From assembly GCF_036711975.1 (NCBI RefSeq), contig NC_091968.1, positions 6,200,001-6,264,000 on the forward strand: a stretch of DNA of 64,000 nt. Direction: 5' to 3'. The stretch comes from Onthophagus taurus (Eukaryota > Arthropoda > Insecta > Coleoptera > Scarabaeidae). A model generated the notes under the pieces. It searched no databases and was not told the origin of the DNA. It worked only from the letters and a program-made list of their open reading frames with translations. Made by a program: the position numbers and the translations under genes. This document shows, in pieces, positions 14,701 to 24,867 of the stretch (positions within the stretch are counted from its first letter, which is position 1; each line of letters opens with the position of its first letter).

Positions 14701-17700
14701 TCACGCAAAATTCTTCTTCTAAAGCCTCTTTGCACTCTAACATTGTCATTATTACGATCTACCTATCATTATTTAGCCCTTGTTCAACTATTTGTCTATG
14801 CACTTTCACAAACACAGAAGGATGCGGATGTCTTCTATTTGGATATCTTCTCCTATACTCTAGGACTACTTCTGCTGAATTTCCATATACACCCCATAAA
14901 ACCCATTACCCATAAACAAAATGAATTTATAAAGTTTTTATACAGCAAACAAAAAATTAAAAAATGAAAAAAAAACAGTTTAACACGATTAGGAAAAAGA
15001 GTAATGAATTTAGCACGTTAATAAACAAGAAAATTGAATTTAACACGTTAAAGAATAAGAAAAATTAATTTAACACTGATCAACAACTACTGGTGATTTG
15101 ACACTTGATACAATAAACTAAAACATTAGTTACCTATTTTGTTTCAATGGCAAACATTATTATAAATGTCTTTCACAATCCTCTAAAAAAAATGGTCTAT
15201 ATCGAATAATAAAAAGCAGATTATCTTGAAAACGATCAACTTTAGCGCATTTTGATAAGAGCACCGTTTTTGCTTAAAAAAGTACCGAGAATGAGAATTT
15301 TTATTTAAAAAGCCAAAAAGTATACTGTCAGAAAAGTTATTGTTATTTTAATCCGTAAAGAATACGTTACAGAGCGCCCTCTACCGGCTATAATAAAACG
15401 GAATCCATAATCGTCTTTCTCATGCCAAAAAACCTCCGTATACCGAATTTGAATAAAATTTTAATTGAATTAATATTTGGATACTTTGTCGTTCGCTTAA
15501 TTGCGCCATATTTCTTTAAACTGTCAATTTTTTGACATTTTAAGCTGTCAACAGCGTTATTTCGGCGTCTACTTTGATTGTAATTTGCTGATTTAATATT
15601 TTTAGAGAACGAATTTTTTTCTCGATTTTTTTCTTATGTTCATCGCGTAGAGGGATTTATCCTCTATCAAAATATGCAAAAAAACATATGCATCCCATTT
15701 AAAATATAAACAAGTAAATATCGCCAAAAAATGTGCCACAATTAATAAAGATTTTTTTATTTGGAACATTTTTCTTTAAAACCACAAATGGCGAAGTTAT
15801 TGTCTATATTACAGACATTTGACACACCCTGTATACAGGATGGTTCAGGTTTTAATCGGGAAACTTTACTAGGATGTAGTACTTGCCTATACATTAGTTT
15901 TTTATACAGGGTGCGGGAAAACTTCCTCCCTAATTTGAAGGTTAAATAAAAAACAAATGGTATGAATTAACGAAACTGTATTAACATGAATGGAATTTGC
16001 AGAATGGGAAGTTACGTTATTATGTTTTACAAGTTCCTTTTTTCCGCTCAAGTCATTTTCTTCGTTATCAATGCATTGTCGAATCCGAGTTTAGAAGTTC
16101 GCCATTATGCTAAACAACATTTCTTGAGGAATACGAGCAATCTTTTCTTGACTCACTTGTCCTAGGAGTGGCAGAGTCTAGGGCCGACGTTTGTAAACTA
16201 CAGCCTTAAGAAACCCCCGTAGAAAAAAATCACTGGGAGTAAGGTCTGGGATTGTGCTGGCCAGTGGATGTCTCCGCGCAAAGACATCAAGCGTTCTAGG
16301 AACACCTGCCTCAGTTCTTGAAGAGATCTCCTGCTTGTGTGAGCAGTGACCTCGTTCTGCTGAAACCACACATCCTGTTGAATCTGTAGCGCATTGAGTC
16401 GTGGTGCCATAAAAGTTTGAAGCATTTGAATGTATCGATCCGAGTTAACGGACTGTTACTCACAAAACACTTGAGCGATATACTGTTCAAAAAAAGAAAC
16501 TTGTAAAACATAATAACTTAACTTCCCCATTCTTCCTCATTCTGTAGATTCCATTCATGTTAATACAGTTTCGTTAATTTTTACCATCTGTTTTTTATTC
16601 AACCTTCAAATTAGGGAGGGAGTTTTACCGCACCCTGTATAAACATACGGTCGTAACTCTTTTGTTTTCGAGCTATGAGCTGTCAAAGTTGAGCCAAAAA
16701 CTTACATTTTATCTTTTATTTCGGGTATAAGTAAACCGTAGAACTTGAAATTTTGTATGTATGTATGTATGTATGTAACTTCCCTAGCGCCCTCTAAGGG
16801 GATGAAATTTAAAATATGCTACATTGTACTGTAAAGCGATGCTATTATTGAAAAAGTTTTTTTCTTTATAGCTGGCTATGGAAGTTGTGCACTTACTAGG
16901 ATCTAGTTCTAACTAAATAACAACAATTAATTGTGATTTTCATAAGAAAAACCGTAAATAAGATGAATCTCTGTCTCAACAAATTATGTTGTTTTAAACA
17001 ATATTAAAAAATTGATACTCTTTCTTGATAAGTCAAAAATTATTGATAATCAACAACAATTATGAGGATTCTGCGTAAATGAAACTTACATGTTTTCAGA
17101 GCCAACTTTTAGAATAATCTTAGCTAAACATGAGCTAACTAGACACTAAACAATGAGCTTTACAACCCATATTTTTTTATGCTAATATTCCATAGTGTTA
17201 AAAAGTTCTTATAAAAAAAATCAAGGGGGTGGTGAATTTCATCACCCCCTTGATTTTTCACCCCCTTTTCACCCCCTTCGGCGCTAGGGAAGTGTAAGCT
17301 ATGCTTGAAAATAAGGTCTTAACCAGTAGTAAATACGTACAAAGTTTCAAATTCTACGGTTTACTTACAGCCAAAATACAAAAGAAAACGTAAATTTTTG
17401 GCTCAACTTTGACAGCTCATAGATCGAAAACAAAAGACTTGTGATCCCATGTTTATACAAAAAACTTGTGTTATTTTGGCAAGTACTACATCTTATGGTT
17501 AGTAAAATTTTCCAATTAAAAACTGAACCAGCCTGTATACAGGTGTCCGGAAATGACGTGTACAACAGAAGACCACAAGTACCTTAACCAAAAATATGAT
17601 GATTTAACTCATCCATATACAAAATTGCTTAGTTTAGCCGCTAGAGGGCTTTAAAAATAATATTTATTTTTAAATTTTTTTAAATAAGTAATTGGATTTT

Positions 17701-19298
17701 ATTCATTTTTTGGTCATGCGTTTCTATCAGTAGACTATACAGCTATTTGTGGAATAAACACTAATTTTGAAAATTATAGGGTGTTTAAAAACTTTGTCAC
17801 AATAAATTATTATGAAGCCATATTTTTTTAACCCCCTGTATAAACACTACCATTATTTTTTTTCTGAATAGTTTAATTTCAGTTAAATGAACAGTTTTAG
17901 CCACAAAAAAATATTTTCTAAATCCCCACAAGCGCGAATCAGTGATGTAAGGTGTAGTAATAGCACTAATAACGTTTTTTTAATAGTTGGCTAGGTATGA
18001 TCAATTTTAAAAACAAAAACAGCTTATGTCACTTAAACTTGTCAGCAGTATTCATATTTTTCGTTTTATTTTTGATTCATAATGAATTTTTAAAGCCCTT
18101 TAATGGCTATACTAAGCAATTTTGCATATAGATTAGTTAAATCTTCATATTTTTACACGTCATTTTTGGACACCTGTATATTAGCTCTAGTTTTAGTTGT
18201 TATTAGTTATTAAACCCAAATGTTTTTAGTTCTTTTCCCATATTTATAATTATTACCTCAACTGTTGTTATAACAAGTAAAGTAGCCTCCCAAACTGCAA
18301 ATAAAACGGTAGGTTCACTCTCATCTAAATTCTGAAACACAGAATTAACAACTTCCTTTGAATTGTTGATTATAAACTCAGGAACTTTTTGGCAAAGCGA
18401 TTTTAAAACATTATACCAAGCACTTCTAATCGGTACGGCTTCATTCTTACAAAACTTCCAAAAAATTTGATTTGAGGTAATCATTAAATTTTTTTCTTTA
18501 GCTTTCTCTATTTGTTCTTTATCCAATTTATCCAAATACAAAGCGTAACCCATCAAACTTGAAATAACCACCCGTTCGTATTTAGCATCAGCATCTTCTT
18601 TTAAAACATTTGTTACATTTAAACTTTTTGATGTATGCACCATTAAGTTTTCGTAAATATAAGTCAATATTTCTTCTTGGCAGAACACGATGGCTTCTTG
18701 TGCTTTATTCTTAGGGAAAGCATCTTCGATTGATTTTATAGCCGCTGAAGCAGCTGGAGCGTAAGTATCGTATTGGGATGTAAACCATGGCCCGATTAAT
18801 TGCTTCAAATGTGGCGCAAGATTTCTTTTAACTTTCAAAACAACTTGATAATGTGCAATTTGGGTAGCTTCACGAACTTTATGTTCCGTATCTGTAGCCA
18901 ATACACAATAAATCCTCGTCCAAAACACTAACACAGCTTTTACAGCTTCTTGTTCAGAAGACGTTACTAATTCTGTAAATTCCTGAAGCGCCTTTAACTT
19001 TGTCGTTGAATCTTTCTTACTCATTTTCTTCAAAACAAGTTGAAAAGATGAATCGATATTCACATTTATTTCTTCCATACCAGAACCGTAAGAGGGAAAA
19101 ACGTATGGGGTTTCTTTAATAGTCGAGAAACCTGTGAATTGGGGTATTGTACTACCAAGTAGTTCAGCGCTGCGACCCGAGCTCGATGGCTAGAGGTTAG
19201 AAATGTTTTTGTAACAAATTACAACACTAATCGACTAAAATTAGACTTACTCGTGCGTTGTTTTTAGTTCTCTGCGCCTGTTTGTGTTTGCCACCCAT
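2723..19298 (-). CDS. LTN1: Listerin E3 ubiquitin ligase, N-terminal and middle part (6 exons, 3' partial)
   Basis: Listerin is the RING E3 ligase of the ribosome-associated quality control complex; it binds the 60S subunit and ubiquitinates stalled nascent chains in the cytosol. Exons on the minus strand: 19298-19251, 19189-18257, 11058-10057, 10004-8533, 3464-3284 and 3222-2723. All have GT-AG borders and compatible phases and give about 1378 residues. The start MGGKHKQAQRTKNNAR resembles the family N-terminus (MGGKNKQRTKG in vertebrates), followed by SSSGRSAELL, KKDSTTKLKALQEF, KVREATQ and LREAGRGNATMIFPNLLPLL, all typical of listerin HEAT repeats. The last exon ends in phase 2 at a GTAAGT donor, so roughly 400 residues with the RWD and RING parts lie left of the window. 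Two introns (3465-8532 and 11059-18256) are swollen by transposons; the other three are 52-61 bp. The identification is firm. The exon ends are my splice-site reading, without cDNA. Confidence 0.93.
4080..7800. repeat. About 395-bp tandem satellite array, about 9 units
   Basis: The marker CTGTAGAAATCTCTGC and close variants recur at about 4405, 4799, 5195, 5591, 5985, 6381, 6786 and 7104, a spacing of about 395 bp, with one shorter unit near 6970. Other unit landmarks are AAATGCCTACATAAGTGTCT, AATCCTCGGCATTCCTAAC and TTTGAAAATGTGTCTAAATT. Units are very similar from about 4400 to 7250 and degrade toward both ends. Within a unit, shorter degenerate words (GGAAATCCTNNNA-like) repeat, suggesting the unit grew from a roughly 20-bp ancestor. 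Wholly inside the hAT-like element at 3504-8514. No coding capacity. Confidence 0.85.
7860..8510. other. Non-coding right portion of the hAT-like element
   Basis: Between the end of the 395-bp array and the right terminal repeat there is AT-rich unique-looking sequence. One stretch at about 7885-8100 (starting CAGTATGTCCGTAAAGTAACG) looks like an independent dispersed repeat, judged only by its style. No reading frame with recognisable protein similarity. Confidence 0.4.
11129..13060 (+). pseudogene. Non-LTR retrotransposon (LINE) reverse transcriptase remnant
   Basis: This purine-rich, GC-richer segment differs sharply in base use from its surroundings. It translates in shifting frames to LINE polymerase pieces: RRKAPGEVQNEVW (the KAPG block) near 11285, a degraded palm region 11558-11970 with SLFSLYTADLEARL and AYADAMVVVAKNA (the YADD box reads YADA), then YLGYWYRGDSKDAAHVREMA near 12310 and the C-terminal thumb and tail 12380-13020 with YSEAEINNRRREGVLMWGK. 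Many stops and frameshifts make it non-functional. A 269-bp inverted-repeat element is inserted at 11972-12240. It lies antisense to LTN1 in a large intron. A left 26-bp flank (11103-11128) is repeated at 18181-18206. Confidence 0.75.
11972..12240. mobile_element. 269-bp MITE inserted in the LINE
   Basis: The two ends are inverted copies: GTTGGAAATAATT at the left, AATTATTTCCAAC at the right, with similarity continuing inward (TGTATAATCTGAACGCGTG against TGTATAATCTAAACGCGTG) for about 45 bp. The LINE reading frame stops at the left end (LESYT) and resumes after the right end (KKLEV). No protein coding. I could not resolve the target duplication. Confidence 0.75.
13102..13545. mobile_element. 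444-bp MITE with terminal inverted repeats
   Basis: The left end TATAGTAGACGCCACGAGAG, continuing to GCTGGCAGT, is matched in inverse orientation at the right end (ACTGCCAGCTCTCGTGGTTT followed by CTACTATA), about 28 bp with two or three mismatches. The interior is non-coding. It sits between the LINE remnant and the next DNA element, in the large LTN1 intron. Confidence 0.75.
13623..15439 (-). mobile_element. Tc1/mariner-like DNA transposon with about 260-bp inverted repeats, decayed transposase
   Basis: 13623-13895 and 15187-15439 are long inverted copies; landmarks in both arms are ACGGAGGTTTTTTGGCAT, TATAGCCGGTAGAGGG, TTTTCTGACAGTATACTTTT and a run complementary to ATGGTCTATA. Between them the minus strand carries transposase debris: FEGVSPEVASLGLRVLEEF and YLRRVFIAF near 14720-14600, VMWNDES near 14500, and a DDE-region piece CQLDGCPPHHSRMVRNWLD at 14240-14160. 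Stops interrupt the frame throughout. Related by style to the remnant at 984-1705. Nested in the LTN1 intron. Confidence 0.7.
15836..17535. mobile_element. Long-inverted-repeat element split by a mariner copy
   Basis: The left arm (15836-15906, continued after the mariner insertion at 16640-16800) and the right arm (17280-17535) are inverted copies over about 230 bp. Shared words include CAGGATGGTTCAG against CAGGCTGGTTCAG, GAGCTGTCAAAGTTGAGCC, GTAAACCGTAGAA and TTCCCTAGCGCC. TA dinucleotides flank both ends, as expected of Tc1/mariner-type insertion. A (TATG)n microsatellite lies at 16755-16777 and a palindromic GGGGGTGATGAAATTCACC-like hairpin near 17224-17262. No coding sequence of its own. 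Confidence 0.7.
15907..16637 (-). mobile_element. Mariner-like element, copy 1 (defective)
   Basis: The inverted ends CAGGGTGCGGGAAAACTTCC and its right counterpart (read inward CAGGGTGCGGTAAAACTCCC) extend about 90 bp and are flanked by TA. The minus strand encodes fragments of a transposase C-terminal half: TSRRSLQELRQVFLERLMSL and then DIHWPAQSQTLLPVIFF, broken by stops and frameshifts. The catalytic QQNGATAHTS block reads QQNEVTAHTS. It is the closest relative, in this window, of copy 2 (44710-45554) and has inserted into the left arm of the element at 15836-17535. Confidence 0.8.
17540..18176. mobile_element. 637-bp MITE with about 110-bp inverted repeats
   Basis: The left end CAGGTGTCCGGAAATGACGT and the right end read inward CAGGTGTCCAAAAATGACGT continue as inverted copies (ATGAAGATTTAACTAATC, AAAATTGCTTAGT, AGGGCTTTAAAAAT) for about 110 bp. 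Flanking dinucleotides are TA on both sides. The interior is AT-rich and non-coding. It abuts the neighbouring element at 17535 with only a few bases between, and ends just before the 26-bp direct repeat at 18181. Confidence 0.8.
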
Positions 19299-19852
19299 TT
19301 CTATTCCGTTACGAACCGAATAATCAAGAAAATCTGTTATATGTTTAGGAATGTCAAATTTTGAGAAATTCCTTTTAGGTTATGTAATGTGGCGTCATCT
19401 TACGATGACATTTTTAATTTATTATTTTTGAATTCCATACATTCCAATCAAATTCATTTATGTTTTATTATAATTTAATTATAAAATGTATAAATAAGTA
19501 GTTATTTAATTATATCGAATAAATTTTTACATTAATATTTCAAAAATTAAATATTTTTAAAATAAATTTTTTATTTGGTAATCTTGATATTTTATATCTG
19601 ACTCATATATTTATTTTATTATTTTGTTTCAGATTAAAAATCATCATTAAAAATGGTAAGTTTATTTAATTTTTTTTAATAAATATAACATTAACAGCGC
19701 CATTTTATATTGACATAACGGTATTATCACGTACTAAACTAAAATACAAACAAACGTCAAAATGAAACGTCAAATTTAACCAAACATAACCTAAAAAATG
19801 TCCACGATTTACGTCAATTTTGCTGATTTGTGATGTAATTAACGAATTAACG
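19299..19852. promoter_or_regulatory. Divergent intergenic region between LTN1 and ELMOD2
   Basis: About 550 bp separate the start codons of LTN1 (minus) and ELMOD2 (plus), so both 5' untranslated regions and promoters must lie here unless distant 5' exons exist. I see no clear TATA box. A small exon-like segment (19633-19655), with TTTCAG before it and ATG followed by GTAAGT after it, sits in the middle. The role of the whole region is inferred from gene arrangement only. Confidence 0.5.
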
Positions 19853-20791
19853 ATGATGTACGCGATATGGTTATATCTGACGTTATTTTTTCGGCCGATA
19901 ATCAAATGGTTTCTACGGAAAACCACCGGTTTATGTGAGCTTCAACGTATTTGTTATGGTGAAGTATCCGGGGCTCCGAGAATAAAAGGAATCGAAAGAT
20001 CCTTAGAATTGTCGAGAAGTCCCCTTATTAAACAATTAATAAATCACTTGAACGATATAAGTGAAAATAAACGTTTAACGGGTGCTAATGAGCGCGAAAT
20101 TTTAAACGGTGCGGTGAATACGGTGATTTTGGTGAAAAAGATTAATCCTCGGATACATTTTCAATTTGTTAGTTCGTTCAGTAAATGTGTTGAGCAAATT
20201 TGGGGTTATAGGCAGTTATTAGCTATTGTGGAAGAACAAAGAACAACGGCTTATGATTCTGATAATAATGATCATGAAGAAAAATTGTTTTTGTTATGGG
20301 AGAAATTGATGCCGTATGTAAAACTTGATGGAAGAGTTACTAAACAATGGCAAGATATTGGATTTCAAGGGGATGATCCAAAGACGGATTTTCGTGGGAT
20401 GGGAATTTTAGGTTTAGATAATTTATTGTTTTTTGCAACTGAATATAATGGACCGGCATTACATGTTTTGTCCCATGCAAATCATCCAAAACATGGATAT
20501 TGTTTTGCTATTGTTGGTATTAATTTAACGTATATGGCATGGAAATTATTAAAAAGTGGGGATGCTAAAACTTACTTTTATAATGTTTCTAAAACGTTAC
20601 CTACAATTAGATTATTTCATCAGTTTTATAGTTATTTATTTTACGAGTTTGACCGTTATTGGATTGAATGTAAACCGAAAAATATGATGGAGTTTTCTAG
20701 TATTAGTGAAAAATTTGAGAATAATATTAAAGAGAGCCTATCTGATAATAGCTCTGTTTTTCGAATAAATATATCGGTCGATACTGTGTGA
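19853..20791 (+). CDS. ELMOD2: ELMO domain-containing protein 2
   Basis: ELMOD proteins are GTPase-activating proteins for ARL2 and ARF-family GTPases, linked to mitochondria, lipid droplets and the ER. One open frame of 312 residues starting MMYAIWLYLTLFFRPIIKWF; the alternative, the second ATG, is one codon later. An N-terminal hydrophobic stretch is followed by LRKTTGLCELQRICYG, close to the vertebrate KWLLRQMTGKCELQRI. The ELMO domain includes HEEKLFLLWEKLMP, WQDIGFQGDDPKTDFRGMG, NHPKHGYCFAIVGINLTYMA and LFHQFYSYLFYEFDRYW. DFRGMGILGLDNL is the family signature that contains the Arg needed for GAP activity. It is intronless here and length matches the family (about 290-310). A polyadenylation signal AATAAA lies at 21089-21094. 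ELMOD2 fits better than ELMOD1 or 3 by eye, but paralogue choice is less certain than the family. Confidence 0.93.
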   Translation: MMYAIWLYLTLFFRPIIKWFLRKTTGLCELQRICYGEVSGAPRIKGIERSLELSRSPLIKQLINHLNDISENKRLTGANEREILNGAVNTVILVKKINPRIHFQFVSSFSKCVEQIWGYRQLLAIVEEQRTTAYDSDNNDHEEKLFLLWEKLMPYVKLDGRVTKQWQDIGFQGDDPKTDFRGMGILGLDNLLFFATEYNGPALHVLSHANHPKHGYCFAIVGINLTYMAWKLLKSGDAKTYFYNVSKTLPTIRLFHQFYSYLFYEFDRYWIECKPKNMMEFSSISEKFENNIKESLSDNSSVFRINISVDTV

Positions 20792-21255
20792 TATATCATC
20801 TTTTTTTCTTCATTTTTTTTAATAGCTTAATTTTTAATTCGATTAGGTAGAACATATTTTTATATAAATTAATTTATTAATGTAGATTTTTTTGTTTATA
20901 GTGTAATTTACAATTATGGTTTTAAATTTCCGCTTTTTTATGTCTTATTCTTGCCATACTTAGACATTCAAGATTGATTATTATATGATAATAATTATAT
21001 GATTATGTGACTAGTAAATGTGACTATAATTACGAATTTAATTCATTCCGTGAAAATACAAGTGCACTTTGATAGTGATTGTAAATTAAATAAAGAATTA
21101 AAGCACTTTTATATCCTTTTTTTTAATCCTACTGTTTATTAAGGTTTAAGTGGAAAACTTATACAGGTTCATCCACGACGACCGTCCATTAGAACTTTAC
21201 AGGGTTCTGGCTAAAACAAGAATTTGAAAATTCAGTTGTAAGTATTATTAATTGC

Positions 21256-22144
21256 GTTCTCTTCGACTAAAATATTTTCAGATTTCTAGCACTTCCAATT
21301 ATACCGGAAGTCGCCACCTACTTTATTTTTTTAAATGGAACACCCTATATATTTTTACATATTTGGATTTGATTGTTTTCAAGGTTTATGAATAACTTTA
21401 CTTTTTGCAATTTGATTCGGTCATTCTCGAGTTATTCGAATTTTTCTAGAAAAATCTGCTCCAGCCTTTGATTATATATAATATGGATTGAGCCAACGAG
21501 AGAGATAGCTTGCGCAAGGTGATCGAACCGAGATAGACATAGAAGCGTACTGCCATATAATGGGTGTACTGATAGAAGTGAGATAGATATAGAAGCGTAC
21601 TGACATATAATATATCTATCTTTGTTACACTTTCACATTATCGCTTTCCATCTGCGTCTATTCACCTTGAGCAACATTTTTGTTAGTATATATATTCAGT
21701 TAGCTCAATCCATATTATATATAATCAAAGGCTCCAGCAGATTTGTTAAAAAAAGTCAGAGAACACTCGATTTTTAGGATATCCAATTTAGAATTCAGAA
21801 CATGCGTAAGCAACATGATGAAGTATGTTTTGGTACCAAGCATGGCTGTCTAGAACGTTTGGTCACTTTACTACGGTACGTTAACTTTTCGAAATTTGGA
21901 AGTACCATAACTTCATTTTTTTAAATGGCACCCCCCATATTTTATTACTTAGTCGTCTTCGGTGTCTCATTTTACATCTTTTATATCCTATATGTCAACG
22001 GTGGGCAAATGCGGCTCTTTGAAAGATTATTTGTGGCTCTATAATTTTTTTTTGCCTTGTTCCATTTAAAAAAATAAAGCAGGTGGCGACTTCCGGTATA
22101 ACCGGAAGTGCTAGAAATCTGAAAATATTTTAGTAGAAGAGAAC
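21256..22144. mobile_element. Foldback element with 85-bp arms, containing a MITE
   Basis: 21256-21340 and 22059-22144 are inverted copies: GTTCTCTTCGACTAAAATAT and GATTTCTAGCACTTCC, then TACCGGAAGTCGCCACC and ATTTAAATGGAAC-type sequence. Inside, 21464-21497 and 21699-21732 are a second pair of 34-bp inverted repeats (GCCTTTGATTATATATAATA at the outer ends), so a roughly 270-bp MITE is nested within. The spacer of the inner element has a tandem doublet (GAGATAGACATAGAAGCGTA and a near copy). No coding. The right end abuts the satellite array starting at 22145. Confidence 0.7.
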
Positions 22145-24867
22145 TTAAATTTTAGAAATTAGGTTCAAAAGAAAAAGGTTTCAGCTTTAATTTGATATCA
22201 GAATCGTTTTATATCTTCCATAAATAACATCTCCAGTTTTATTTCAAATTTATATTGACATTTAGAGATTAGGTTCAAAAACCTAACTTTATCTAACAAA
22301 TTTTATAATGTAATGTAACATGTTTCATACACCATCTTAAACAGGAATGTTTTAGGTTTAATTTGATACGAAAATCGTTTCATAATTTTCATAAATAACT
22401 GCCAGGATTTTTTAAAGTTGAGTTGACATTTTGAAATTAAGTTGAAAACATAGGTAACTAAAACATCACTCTATCTAAAAAATTTGTAAATCTAACATAA
22501 AATGTTTAATACGTCATCTTAAAGAGGAATGTTTCAGCTTTAATTTGATACCAAAATCGTTTTATAACTTCCATAAATTACACCTCCAGCTTTATTTCAA
22601 ATTTCAATTGACGTTTAGAGATTAGGTTCAAAAACCTAACTTTATCTAAAAAATTTTATAATGTGATGTAACATGTTTCATACACCATCTTAAATAGGAA
22701 TGTTTTAGCTTTAATTTGATACCAAAATCGTTTCATAATTTTCATAAATAACTCTTCCAGGATTTCTTAAAGTTGAGTTGACATTTTGAGATTAAGTTGA
22801 AAACATAGGTAACAAAAACATCACTTTATCTAAATTTTTTTTAATCTAACATAAAATGTTTAATACGTCATCTTAAAGAGGAATGTTTAAACTTTAATTT
22901 TATACTAAAATCGTTTTATAACTTCCATAAATAACACCTCCAGTTTTATTTCAAATTTCAATTGACATTTAGAGATTAGGTTCAAAAACCTAACTTTATC
23001 TAAACATTTTTATAATGTAATGTAACATGTTTCATCGTGTTTCATACACCATCTTAAACAGGAATGTTTTAGCTTTAATTTGAAACCAAAATCGTTTCAT
23101 AATTTTCATAAATAACTCTTCCAGGATTTTTTAAAGTTGAGTTGACATTGTGAGATTAAGTTGAAAACATAGGTAACAAAAACATCACTTTATCTAACAT
23201 TTTTTTAAATCTAACATAAAATGTTTAATACATCATCTTAAAGAGGAATGTTTCAGCTTTAATTTTATACCAAAATCATTTTATAATTTCCACAAATTAC
23301 ACCTCCAGTTTTATTTCAAATTTCAATTGACATTTCGAGATTAGGTTCAAAAACCTAACTTTGTCTAACAAATTTTATAATGTATTGTAACATGTTTCAT
23401 ACACAATCTTAAACAGGAATGTTTTAGCTTTAATTTGGTACCAAAATCGTTTCATAATTTTCATAAATAACTCGTCCAGAATTTTTTTAATTTGAGGTGA
23501 CATTTTGAGATTAAGTTGAAAAGATAGGTAACTAAAACGTCACTTTATCTACATTTTTTTAAAATCTAACATAAAATGTTTAATACATCATCATAAAGAG
23601 GAATATTTCAGCTTTAATTTGATACCAAAATCGTTTTATAACTTCCATAAATTACACCTCCAGCTTTATTTTCAATTTATATTGACGTTTAGAGATTAGG
23701 TTGAAAAACCTAACTTTATCTAAAAATGTTTATAATGTAATGTAACATGTATCATACACCATCTTAAACAGGAATGTTTTAGCTTTAATTTGATACCAAA
23801 ATCGTTTCATAATTTTCATAAATAACTCTTCCAGGATTTTTTAAAATTGAGTTGACATTTTGAGATTAAGTTGAAAACATAGGTAACTAAAACATCACTT
23901 TATCTAAAAAATGTTTAAATCTAACATGCAATGTTTAATACATCATCTTAAAGAGGAATGTTTCAGCTTTAATTTGATACAAAAATTGTTTTATATCTTC
24001 CATAAATAACACCTCCAGTTTTATTTCAAATTTCAATTGACATTTAGAGATTAGGATCAAAAAGCTAACTTTATCCAAAAAATTTTATAATGTAATGTAA
24101 CATGTTTCATAGACCATCTTAAACAGGAATGTTTTAGCTTTCGTTTGGTACCAAAATCGTTTCATAATTTTCATAAATAACTCTCCCAGGATTTTTTAAA
24201 ATTGAGTTGACATTTTGAGATTAAGTTGAAAACATAGGTAACTAAAACATAGCTATATCGAACATTTTTTTAAATCTAACGAAATGTTTAATACATCATT
24301 TTAAAGAGGAATATTTCAGCTTTAGTTTTATACTAAAATCGTTTTATAACTTCCATAAATAACACCTCCAGTTTTATTTCAAATTTCAATTGACATTTAG
24401 AGATTAGGTTCAAAAACCTAACTTTATCTAAAAAATGTTATAATGTACTGTAACATGTTTCATAGACCATCTTAAACAGGAATGTTTTAGCTTTAGTTTG
24501 GTACCAAAATCGTTTCATAATTTTCATAAATAATTCTCCCAGGATTTTTTAAAATTGAATTGACATTTTGAGATTAAGTTGAAAACATAGGTAACTAAAA
24601 CATCGCTTTATCGAACATTTTTTTAAAACTAACATATAATGTTTAATACATCGTCTTAAAGAGGAATGTTTCAGCTTTAATTTGATACCAAAATCGTTTC
24701 ATAACTTCCATAAATTACACCTCCAGCTTTATTTCAACTTTCAATTAACATTTAGAGATTAGGTTCAAAAAGCTAACATTATCTAAGAAATTTTATAATG
24801 CAATGTAACATGTTTCATACATCATCTTAAACAGGAATGTTTTAGCTTTAATTTGATTAATTATAAC
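22145..24867. repeat. About 355-bp dimeric satellite array, 7-8 units
   Basis: Two related half-units of about 177 bp alternate. One has TGTTTCAGCTTTAATTTGAT and ATAACTTCCATAAATAACAC; the other has TGTTTTAGCTTTAATTTGAT and ATAATTTTCATAAATAACTC. The first type recurs at about 22159, 22527, 22881, 23247, 23603, 23958, 24310 and 24662, a period of about 355 bp. AGATTAGGTTCAAAAACCTAAC forms a small palindrome in each dimer (shown here only in part: TTAGGTTCAAAAACCTAA). The array is broken at 24868 by unrelated sequence and a last scrap resumes at about 25376-25420. Non-coding. Confidence 0.85.

Noticed and set aside
14730-14967. Two overlapping plus-strand frames of 61 and 74 residues
   Set aside because: They are the reverse strand of decayed transposase sequence in the element 13623-15439.
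16755-16777. (TATG)n microsatellite as a possible regulatory Z-DNA-type tract
   Set aside because: Short, and simply part of a transposon arm.
19705-19926. Minus-strand frame of 73 residues in the LTN1-ELMOD2 spacer
   Set aside because: Runs antisense into the ELMOD2 start and has no recognisable feature.
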